DNA of 64,000 nt from NCBI RefSeq assembly GCF_900128415.1, contig NZ_LT635772.1, positions 744,001 through 808,000 of the forward strand, in the 5' to 3' direction. The DNA is from Anaerococcus mediterraneensis (lineage in GTDB: Bacteria; Bacillota; Clostridia; Tissierellales; Peptoniphilaceae). The translations under genes were made by a program, and so were the position numbers. The notes below the pieces were generated by a model that did no database searches, was not told where the DNA came from, and saw only the letters and a program-made list of their open reading frames with translations. Shown piece after piece: positions 35,464 through 42,933 of this stretch (positions are counted from its first letter, which is position 1; each line of letters opens with the position of its first letter).

Positions 35464-36247
35464 GTTTGTAGTTTTATCTTCTGGATCATCTGGCAATAGT
35501 GTTTTTCTAGACTACGAGGGGTGCAAGATCCTTGTAGATGCTGGTTTTTCTGGCAGAAAGATTGAAAATCTCCTAGCCTCTATAGGCGAAAACCCAAATG
35601 ACCTTGATGGGATTTTCCTAACTCACGAGCACACCGACCACAGCCAGGGAGCGGCAGTCCTTGCCAAGAGGTTTAAAAAGCCAATCTATGCCAACGAAGG
35701 CACTTGGAAGGCCTACCTGCCAAAAACAAAAAATCTCAAAGACGACCACATAAAAATCTTCAAATCAAATGAGTTTTTAAATTTTGGACCTATGGACATC
35801 TACCCAATTTCAATCCACCACGATGCCTACGAGCCAGTTGGTTTTATAATCTATTTGGCTAATAAAAAAATAAGTCTGATCACAGATACAGGCATCATTG
35901 ACGAAAAAATCGCCTATCAGATCAAGGGATCAGATATTTATTATATGGAGGCCAACCATGACCTGGAGGCCCTAAAGATGGGGCCTTATCCTCACAAGCT
36001 AAAGCTAAGGATCATGAGCAAAATGGGCCATCTTTCAAACGACCAGGCAGGCCTTGCCCTAGCTGATGCCCTAGAAGCCAGGGGAGAAGCCATTTTCCTC
36101 TCCCACCTATCCGAAACCAACAACACCGAGGCCCTATCCAAAATCACAGTTGAATCTACCCTCCAATCCTTTGGTATAGATACAAAAAAGGATATAGACC
36201 TCATGGTAGCTGACAGGTACAAGCCATCAAAGGAAATAATCTTATGA
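35456..36247 (+). CDS. Metallo-beta-lactamase fold hydrolase, YycJ/WalJ-like
   Basis: A 263-residue protein starting SRFVVLSSGSSGNSVF, the diagnostic YycJ start. The metal site THEHTDHSQG (HxHxDH) and later LITDTGII and FLSHLSETNN are present. YycJ-type proteins are 5'-3' DNA exonucleases implicated in DNA repair and cell-wall/replication coordination. Here it is not next to walK/walR but in a cluster with HAD phosphatase and TtcA. It overlaps both neighbours (8 bp and 4 bp). Confidence 0.9.
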   Translation: MSRFVVLSSGSSGNSVFLDYEGCKILVDAGFSGRKIENLLASIGENPNDLDGIFLTHEHTDHSQGAAVLAKRFKKPIYANEGTWKAYLPKTKNLKDDHIKIFKSNEFLNFGPMDIYPISIHHDAYEPVGFIIYLANKKISLITDTGIIDEKIAYQIKGSDIYYMEANHDLEALKMGPYPHKLKLRIMSKMGHLSNDQAGLALADALEARGEAIFLSHLSETNNTEALSKITVESTLQSFGIDTKKDIDLMVADRYKPSKEIIL

Positions 36248-37059
36248 CAGATATAAAAGAAATAGAAAAATCACTTATAAAAAAATATAGAAAAGAAATA
36301 TGGTCACCCTTTATCAAGGCCATCAAGGAGTTCAAACTCATAAACGAGGGCGACAAGGTGGCAGTGGCCATCTCCGGGGGCAAGGACTCCCTGATCCTTG
36401 CCAAACTCATAGAAGAGCTCCACAAACATTCGCCGGTCAATTTTGATGTCGAATACCTCTGCATGGATCCAGGCTATGATAAGGAAAATTTGGACCTTTT
36501 AAAAGAAAACCTAGCTTATCTAAAAATCCCAGCCAAGATCTACGAGTCTCAGGTTTTTGATATTTCAGAAAGCCTAGCAGACGGGGGCAATCCTTGCTAT
36601 CTTTGTGCCAGGATGCGCAGGGGATTTTTGTATGCCAAGGCCAAAGAGCTCGGCTGCAATAAACTCGCCCTAGGCCATCACCTAAATGATGTTATAGAGA
36701 CAATCATGATCAATGTCCTCTATGCGGGCAACTACAAAACCATGAAGCCAAAGCTTCCTGCCCAAAATTTTGAGGATATTTTCCTAATCAGACCCCTATA
36801 TTATGTCAGGGAAGAAGACATCATCCGCTGGAGAAATTTTGCAGAACTTTCTGCCCTTGATTGTGCCTGCACAGTCACAAAATCCAGCGAATCCCACACC
36901 AGGGCCAAGGTCAAAGACCTAATTGCAGATCTTAAAAAAGACAATCCAAATGTCGAAATGTCAATCCTAAGGTCAAGCGAAAATGTCAACTGCGACATGG
37001 TTTTGGGCTACCAAATAAATGGAGATAAACACACATTCATGGAGGAATTTGAATGCTAA
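36244..37059 (+). CDS. ttcA: tRNA 2-thiocytidine biosynthesis protein TtcA-like
   Basis: A 271-residue PP-loop ATPase with SGGKDSLILAKL, a CxxC pair in NPCYLCARMRRGFLY, and LALGHHLNDVIETI followed by the IRPLYYVREEDI block. The family thiolates cytidine 32 of tRNA using an iron-sulfur cluster held by cysteines. A further C-x-C (LDCACTV) could be the third ligand. ATG 36244 overlaps the previous stop (ATGA). Its 3' end overlaps uppP by 7 bp. Confidence 0.87.
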   Translation: MTDIKEIEKSLIKKYRKEIWSPFIKAIKEFKLINEGDKVAVAISGGKDSLILAKLIEELHKHSPVNFDVEYLCMDPGYDKENLDLLKENLAYLKIPAKIYESQVFDISESLADGGNPCYLCARMRRGFLYAKAKELGCNKLALGHHLNDVIETIMINVLYAGNYKTMKPKLPAQNFEDIFLIRPLYYVREEDIIRWRNFAELSALDCACTVTKSSESHTRAKVKDLIADLKKDNPNVEMSILRSSENVNCDMVLGYQINGDKHTFMEEFEC

Positions 37060-37937
37060 TAGATTTTCTAAAAGTTCTCATCCTTTCTATAGTAGAGGGA
37101 GTTACAGAATTTTTGCCAGTATCATCAACTGGCCACCTTATCCTAGTCAACCAATTTGTCAAACTAGAACCCCAGGACTTTTCAAACGCCTTTAATATCA
37201 TAATCCAGCTAGGGGCAATCCTTTCTGTCCTAGTCATATATTTTAATAGGCTCAACCCTTGGGATCTAGAAAAAACTGCCAAATATTTTCCAAGAAACTA
37301 CGACAAACTAAACAAGCAGTCCAGATTTTATTATAGGATCAAACACCCAGATACGACCACCATGGACCTTTGGCTAAAAGTCATTGTAGGCATTATCCCT
37401 GCCATGGTTTTGGGCCTTCTTTTTGATGATATCATAGATGCCTATCTTTTTAACCCAATGACAGTAGCAGCTATGCTTTTTCTCTGGGGTCTTATAATAA
37501 TCTTTGTAGAAAAAAGAAACCAAAATAAAGACGGCTTTGTCCAAGACAACCTAGCCAATGTCTCCTACAAAACAGTGCTGATGATTGGACTTTTTCAGTG
37601 CCTAGCCATGATCCCAGGCACATCCAGGTCAGCTGCCACCATTATGGGGGCGATGATTTTGGGCCTATCACGACAGGCAGCCGCTGAGTTTTCATTCTTT
37701 TTGGCAATCCCAACCATGCTTGGAGCTACAGCCCTAAAGCTAGTTAAAAACCTCCACGGTTTTACAGCCTACCAATGGTTTTTGATCCTCCTTGGCATGG
37801 TCCTATCATTTATAGTTGCCTACTTCGTGATCAAAAAATTCCTAGCCTACGTCAAAAACCACGATTTTATAATCTTTGGTGCCTATAGGATAATTTTGAG
37901 TATCTTGGTATTTGCTTATTTTTTGATACTTGGATAA
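37053..37937 (+). CDS. uppP: Undecaprenyl-diphosphatase UppP (BacA)
   Basis: A 294-residue membrane enzyme with about eight helices. Active-site motifs VEGVTEFLPVSSTGHLIL and MIPGTSRSAATIMGA are intact. It recycles undecaprenyl pyrophosphate for peptidoglycan synthesis and confers bacitracin tolerance in the family. It is the last gene of the overlapping cluster; a terminator lies 135 bp downstream. Confidence 0.96.
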   Translation: MLIDFLKVLILSIVEGVTEFLPVSSTGHLILVNQFVKLEPQDFSNAFNIIIQLGAILSVLVIYFNRLNPWDLEKTAKYFPRNYDKLNKQSRFYYRIKHPDTTTMDLWLKVIVGIIPAMVLGLLFDDIIDAYLFNPMTVAAMLFLWGLIIIFVEKRNQNKDGFVQDNLANVSYKTVLMIGLFQCLAMIPGTSRSAATIMGAMILGLSRQAAAEFSFFLAIPTMLGATALKLVKNLHGFTAYQWFLILLGMVLSFIVAYFVIKKFLAYVKNHDFIIFGAYRIILSILVFAYFLILG

Positions 37938-38071
37938 TAGACTCTCATTTAAAAGTCAAGAACTATCTTGGATATGATAATATTGAACCTAGATTGAAAT
38001 TTTGATAAATAAAAGTATATTAATACTAACCATGGATTCTAGAAAAAAACCGCATGGTTTAACCAAAAAAA

Positions 38072-38098
38072 GACGAGCCTGCCTGCTCGTCTTTTTTT
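38072..38098. terminator. Bidirectional terminator between uppP and the small hydrophobic peptide gene
   Basis: Perfect stem GACGAGC (38072-38078) / GCTCGTC (38085-38091), seven T on the plus strand, and a matching T-run on the minus strand. Confidence 0.88.
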
Positions 38099-38101
38099 AT
38101 G

Positions 38102-38200
38102 CTAATTACCATAGTTTATTTTACTATCTAGCCATTTGCAGATGAAGTAACCAACAACACTTGCTGTGATAGATAAAATGAATTCTAGAACTTCTCGCAT
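38102..38200 (-). CDS. 32-residue hydrophobic peptide, putative type I toxin-like
   Basis: A short frame on the minus strand: ATG at 38200-38198 with GGAGGTG just upstream, stop TAG at 38104-38102, four bases before the bidirectional terminator. The peptide MREVLEFILSITASVVGYFI continues CKWLDSKINYGN: one membrane helix followed by a charged tail with CKWLD. Small peptides of this form, with strong ribosome site and terminator, recur in Firmicutes and resemble type I toxin peptides. No antisense RNA has been located with certainty, so the toxin label is inference. Confidence 0.6.
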   Translation of the reverse strand: MREVLEFILSITASVVGYFICKWLDSKINYGN

Positions 38201-38267
38201 GATTTCACCTCCTCTCATGCTAATGAGAGCGATGATAACACCTATATTATACTACATCTGATGAAAA

Positions 38268-38900
38268 GATTTCATATTTCCTTAGCTCGAAACAAGGAGA
38301 GATTTCTCCACTCACTGCGTTCGGTCGAAATAAGGGGTGTATCCTTTCACAGACCGTCCCTTCCCTTGCATGGTCCGCCCCTCCCTTGCATCGACCACCC
38401 CCTCCCTTGCATCGACCGCAGTGGAGATGCCTCTTATAAAACGCAGGGTATGTCTTTGTAATGATCTATCCCTAGATTTCTCCATGCGCTTCGCTTAGTC
38501 GACAGTAGTTTTCGGACTCAGGCGAGCCTTCGTCGTAAAAAGCCTTGATTAAGGAATTTCATCAGCTCACTATTCTCGCTTCGCTGCGAGTGGTCTGCAC
38601 GGGTCCTCTCCGAGCCACATAAACATGCCTTGAATGGCATGTTTGTGCCGAATAATAGTGCGACAGCACGGATAGCTTTGAAGAAGCGATATTCGTACGG
38701 GCTTGTTCACTCCGAGCCGGACGGGCTTGTTCACTGTGACAATTCCATTAGAAATAAGGGTAGCACCCTTGCATCGACCGCCCATCCCTTGCATCGACCG
38801 CAGTGGAGATGCCTCCTATAAAACGAAGGGCTTGTCTTTGTAGTGACTTATCCTGAGATTTCTCCATGCGCTTCGGTCTGCTCTAAACAAGAGGGTGTTA
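38268..38900. repeat. Mosaic of dispersed repeats and inverted modules
   Basis: A direct duplication flanks the block: a segment with GGAGATGCCTCTTATAAAAC and TGTCTTTGTAATGA at about 38412-38490 recurs at 38806-38875. Between them are modules also found inverted at 59.3-60.0 kb: 38501-38570, 38602-38705 (which has a CATAAACATGCC hairpin and TATTCGTACGGGCTT) and 38732-38760. Short hairpin units GCATCGACCGCAGTGGAGATG occur several times. No gene is seen. Confidence 0.65.
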
Positions 38901-38994
38901 TTTGTTTTTTCTTTCCTGTATCTGTCTATTTTTCTTCTTTTCCAACCTCATTAGAGTTTTTTATGGTATAATGATCAAAAAGATATAAGGAGTT

Positions 38995-39774
38995 ATGATG
39001 GATTTTTCTTTAGTTCCCATTGCAGATAATAAATTTCTAAATTTTATATACATAGGACTTGCCTCTAATGGCAGGACTCTCATCGCCCTTTTCAACACCA
39101 GGGGCAATACCATGATCAAAGAGTCAGTCGCAGATAGCCTTGACCTAGATTATATAGACCATGACTACATAGATGAGAAAAAAAACTATAAGAGAGCTTA
39201 TTTATCAGATCTTTTGATAGGTGGTCTTAGCCTAAAAAAAGTACCAGTTTTGGTTGCCAAGGATATAGTTTTTGACCTTGGTCATGACGAGCTTGGCAAT
39301 ACCAATGATTGCGACATGGTTTTAGGTTGGAATATCATCAGCCAATTTGCCTGGAGAGGGGATTTTTCTTTAGGAAAATTTGAGGTCCAAACATCAGATT
39401 TCAAAGACCCTATAGGCAAAAAAACCAATCAGCCAATCATAAATATAAATTTTGGCGATTCTATAAAAAAGGCGGCAATCGATACATCTAGGCCACTGAC
39501 TATCATCTCAAAATCTATAGCAGATGAGATTATAGAAACAAACCCAGGGATAAAAGAAACTATAAATCTTTTGGGAGATGCAAAAGATGATATTAACTAT
39601 ATACCTAGTTTTGTCTTTGAAAATGACGGCAAAAAAGTAAGGATAAAATCCTGCCAGATAGAAAAAGACCTAGATGGCAAGGATATAGAGATAGTCTTTG
39701 GCGCAGACCTTTTGAGAGTGACAAAGTGGTCAATCTATGGACCAATGAACTATGTCAGATTTGAAAACCTCTAA
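38995..39774 (+). CDS. Aspartyl-protease-fold-like protein of unknown function
   Basis: A 259-residue soluble protein. Two half-repeats resemble retropepsin-like lobes: lobe 1 has IALFNTRGNTMIKESVADSL (Asn34-Thr-Arg where a protease has Asp-Thr-Gly) and VLGWNIISQF. Lobe 2 has AAIDTSRPLTIISKSIADEI (Asp163-Thr-Ser) and VFGADLLRVTKW. The first lobe's catalytic Asp is replaced by Asn, so it may be a binding rather than a protease domain. Start ATG 38995 or 38998, both behind AAGGAG. The 3' end overlaps the AlkD-like gene by 23 bp. The fold assignment is by eye. Confidence 0.6.
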   Translation: MMDFSLVPIADNKFLNFIYIGLASNGRTLIALFNTRGNTMIKESVADSLDLDYIDHDYIDEKKNYKRAYLSDLLIGGLSLKKVPVLVAKDIVFDLGHDELGNTNDCDMVLGWNIISQFAWRGDFSLGKFEVQTSDFKDPIGKKTNQPIININFGDSIKKAAIDTSRPLTIISKSIADEIIETNPGIKETINLLGDAKDDINYIPSFVFENDGKKVRIKSCQIEKDLDGKDIEIVFGADLLRVTKWSIYGPMNYVRFENL

Positions 39775-40441
39775 TGATTTAAACCAGGTCAAAGAGATTT
39801 TCTCATCCCATGCAAATGTGGAGGATGCCAAAAAGATGGCAGCCTATATGAGAAATCACTTTGACTTTTATGGGATAAAATCTCCCACCCGCAGACAGAT
39901 CTCCAGAGATTTTGTAAATAAATCTAAAAAACAAAAGCAGATTGACTGGACATTTTTAGAAAAAGCCATGACTGATTCCTACAGGGAGATCAATTACCTG
40001 GCTCTTGATATCCTAAAGGCCAACAAAGATAGGCTCGCCATTGATGATTTTGATAGGCTCATAGGCCTTGCTAAAATCAGACCTTGGTGGGATTCTATAG
40101 ACGCTATCGATACCATAATAGGATCTTTGGATGGGGATAATTTTTCAAAAAAAATCCTAGATCTCTCCACGGATGACAATTTTTGGCTAAGGCGCATAGC
40201 AATCGATTGCCAGCTCCTAAAAAAAGATAAAACGGACAAAGATCTTTTGGCAGCTGTCATAGAAAATAACCTTGGGATAGACTTTTCTGATAAGGACGAA
40301 AAGTTTTTTATAAACAAGGCTATTGGCTGGTCTTTGAGGTCTTTTTCCAAAACCGACCCAGCCTGGGTGAGAGATTTTTTAGAAAAAAACAAAGACAAAC
40401 TGGACAATCTTTCTATAAGAGAGGCCAGCAAATATTTATAA
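39752..40441 (+). CDS. AlkD-like DNA alkylation repair protein (HEAT-repeat DNA glycosylase)
   Basis: A 229-residue helical protein with the family blocks YMRNHFDFYGIKSPTRR, REINYLALDILK, IRPWWDSIDAIDTIIG, DDNFWLRRIAIDCQL and FINKAIGWSLRSF. The Trp-Trp-Asp-Ser segment matches the AlkD active site that removes alkylated purines without base flipping. The start ATG 39752 lies inside the preceding gene. This overlap and the absence of a gap suggest the two are co-expressed. Confidence 0.88.
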   Translation: MSDLKTSNDLNQVKEIFSSHANVEDAKKMAAYMRNHFDFYGIKSPTRRQISRDFVNKSKKQKQIDWTFLEKAMTDSYREINYLALDILKANKDRLAIDDFDRLIGLAKIRPWWDSIDAIDTIIGSLDGDNFSKKILDLSTDDNFWLRRIAIDCQLLKKDKTDKDLLAAVIENNLGIDFSDKDEKFFINKAIGWSLRSFSKTDPAWVRDFLEKNKDKLDNLSIREASKYL

Positions 40442-40544
40442 AATATCAATTTCATTTATAAATAGTAAGAAAATAAAAATAATACTAAAAATCCTATTGT
40501 TTTATATATAAATATCTGATAAAATAGTTATAAAGGAGCATTAG

Positions 40545-42392
40545 ATGAACAAAAACAGACTTAAATACGGACTTTTAGCCCTTGCCCTAGTCATAAGCTT
40601 GCCTACAAATGCCAAGGCAACAGAGACAGACAGTGCAGCAAGACAGCTAACAGCTCCACCAACTACACAAGAAAATCCAACACAAACAGAAAATCAACCA
40701 GCAGAAAATCCGGTAGAAAACCTTATAGACCTAGACCAAGTAGATATGAGTACAGTCAATACTCCTACAAATCCTTCGGCAAGCCCTATAAATCCCCTAC
40801 CAACAAGGCCAAGAACAACCATGGCCAATCCTAGTCCAGACAAGCTTACAGAAGTAGAAGACAAACTAGAGATCAAACTCCTAGATACAGAACTAACTGC
40901 TGATGATAAACCAGCCAAAAAAATATTTAACCTTTCTCATATGATCCAGATAAAAGGCGACGGACTCCCAAAAGAGTACACCATTTCAGTATTCGCCCTA
41001 AAATCATCCCAGGTCAAAGACCTAAGCCTAGATAACCATATTGTAGAAAGCAAGGTCAATAGGATTGAGGACCTAAAAGATACATACGAAAAAATCGACA
41101 ATGATGATATCATAGGTTTTAGATTCAAATCAACCATTACCTACAATGCTAGTATCAAATCATCTATCAAATTCCCAGAGGATGCTGATCCTGGCGACTA
41201 TACAATCTATTGCATAGTCAGCTCAAAAGAGGCCCAGGTGGCAGATGTTTATGATACTCACCTAGTCAAAAATGGTCTATATGAGTTTTATATAGACCAT
41301 ATCAATTCACTCAAAAACCACAATGGTCTTATAGAAAAAGAAGACCCATATGGCAAGGGACTTTATACTCGTTTCATAATAAACAAAGGCGAAAAGCCAA
41401 CAAACTTGACTGATTACCTAGACCTGATAGATAACAAAGATCTTGGCTATGAAGTCCTAATTACTGATATGAACCCAAGCAAGGAAGAAGAGACCTTTGT
41501 CCTAACAGAGCCAACAACCTACAAGGTCAATCCAAACTCTATTATAAAGGTAGAGATTGGCAAAAAATCAGAAATAGATGAGCTTTTGGCAAAGAAAAAA
41601 ACAACTGATAATAAAGAGCCAATCAGCCTTATGTCAATGGCAAAGATCCAAAACAAGGATGATTCTTCAAAAGATATAAGCCTAGAAGAAAGATCAGCCA
41701 AACTCGAAGATAAAAAAGCAGAAAAATTAGCTGAAAACCTAGAAGACAGGAGGCTCGAGCTAGAGAAAAGACTAAAAGAAGCCGAAGAGCTCGACAAAGA
41801 AGTAGGTTACACAACCAAACTTTCAGTCAACACGCTGACAGAGCTTATAGAAACAACAGACAAACAGATCAAAGAGCTCATAAGCCAGGCCCTCTTGTAC
41901 TATGATCTAGAAAAAATCGAAGACCTAGAAAAGAAAGATCCAAAAGAAGCCGACAAAGAGTACGCTAGGATCAAACTTTTGGTCAAAGAGGCCGCCTCAA
42001 CAAGCAAAAAGGCAGAGAAAAAACTCATAGAAATGGATGAAATAATCCTAACAGATGACAAAAATGAGCCAATCCTTGGTCAAAACAAAGATAAAAAGCC
42101 TGTTTTAAACCTAGCTCACTTGACCCAGATTACCAAGGTCAATGACCTTAGCAAAAACTCTCCAAACGAAAAAGAGAGAGACTTTGCCAAGAGACTAGAA
42201 GAAAAGCTAGCTAGGGCTAACAAAAAAATCGAAACTGTCACAATCGGTGAAAAAGAAAACGACAAGGCAGCAGACGATAAGAAAAAAGATGAAAAATTAG
42301 ATGCAAGTATAGCTTCAAGATATCCGATATTTATAAATTATCTTGAGGGACTTGACCAAAGGTCTGACCTACTAAAACCAGGCCGCAAATAA
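40545..42392 (+). CDS. Secreted protein with coiled-coil region, unknown function
   Basis: A 615-residue protein with a signal peptide (residues 1-25: NRLKYGLLALALVISLPTNAKA then TETDS), then a proline/threonine/asparagine-rich linker to about residue 100. A beta-rich central part spans about 110-330. A charged helical region (about 380-440, EERSAKLEDKKAEKLAENLE, REL-type heptads) continues into a further helical C-terminus. It has no LPxTG-type signal and no membrane anchor. It sits 430 bp upstream of the giant adhesin and may be a partner or a remnant that lost its anchor. ATG 40545 follows AAAGGAGC; a TAAAATAG-type -10 lies upstream. Family not recognised. Confidence 0.75.
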   Translation: MNKNRLKYGLLALALVISLPTNAKATETDSAARQLTAPPTTQENPTQTENQPAENPVENLIDLDQVDMSTVNTPTNPSASPINPLPTRPRTTMANPSPDKLTEVEDKLEIKLLDTELTADDKPAKKIFNLSHMIQIKGDGLPKEYTISVFALKSSQVKDLSLDNHIVESKVNRIEDLKDTYEKIDNDDIIGFRFKSTITYNASIKSSIKFPEDADPGDYTIYCIVSSKEAQVADVYDTHLVKNGLYEFYIDHINSLKNHNGLIEKEDPYGKGLYTRFIINKGEKPTNLTDYLDLIDNKDLGYEVLITDMNPSKEEETFVLTEPTTYKVNPNSIIKVEIGKKSEIDELLAKKKTTDNKEPISLMSMAKIQNKDDSSKDISLEERSAKLEDKKAEKLAENLEDRRLELEKRLKEAEELDKEVGYTTKLSVNTLTELIETTDKQIKELISQALLYYDLEKIEDLEKKDPKEADKEYARIKLLVKEAASTSKKAEKKLIEMDEIILTDDKNEPILGQNKDKKPVLNLAHLTQITKVNDLSKNSPNEKERDFAKRLEEKLARANKKIETVTIGEKENDKAADDKKKDEKLDASIASRYPIFINYLEGLDQRSDLLKPGRK

Positions 42393-42822
42393 AATGATGG
42401 GATCTCAAAATTTTAGAAAAAATACCTAAAATTTTGTTGATCCCCATTTTTTTAACTTTATTGATATTTTCTAAAAAAATAATGAACTAATCTAAAAATC
42501 AATTTCGCAATCATATTTTATATTTTTATCCAAATTATATAAAAATTATTCTTGTATATTTAAAGATTAGACTATTTTTATGAATAAACATAAAAAATAA
42601 TTGGCGTGAATTCAAATCGATAAAAATCCAGTAAAAAAATCAAAAAAAACATTCATAAAATCATCTTTAAAGTCCTATAAAGTCTGGCATTGCCCTTGCC
42701 TAAAAACAAAAAATATTATATGATATATATAGAGATATAAGCATATAACAAAGAATTTTATAGATATATTTCCATATATAAATATAGATACATTTGACTT
42801 TACATAAGAAGGAGATTTATGG
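42393..42822. promoter_or_regulatory. AT-rich control region of the giant adhesin gene
   Basis: About 430 bp of very AT-rich DNA with no gene. It begins with an imperfect hairpin-like AAATTTTAGAAAAAATACC / AAAATTTTG area and holds many ATATATA runs, so several -10 choices are possible near 42715-42800. A good ribosome site AAGGAG at 42809 introduces the leader ORF. Confidence 0.4.
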
Positions 42823-42933
42823 ATGATTCATATTAAAATACCCATCAAAAATACCAATAATAGAAAGAATGAGAATTTGTCACTAGAAAAATACAAGTTG
42901 GAGAAAGGAGGTTTGTATGAGAGGAAAGATTAA
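42823..42933 (+). CDS. 36-residue leader ORF overlapping the giant adhesin start
   Basis: ATG 42823 with AAGGAG at 42809-42814, reading 36 codons (begins MIHIKIPIKNTNNRKN, ends GGLYERKD) to TAA 42931-42933. It overlaps the adhesin start (42917) by 17 bp in another frame, and its last codons are translated through the adhesin ribosome site GAAAGGAGG. A shorter five-codon frame starts at 42819. It may only serve translational coupling. Confidence 0.4.
   Translation: MIHIKIPIKNTNNRKNENLSLEKYKLEKGGLYERKD

Noticed and set aside
38261-38821. Short frames on both strands between uppP and the aspartyl-like gene
   Set aside because: Composition and repeated peptide fragments show they are repeat translations.
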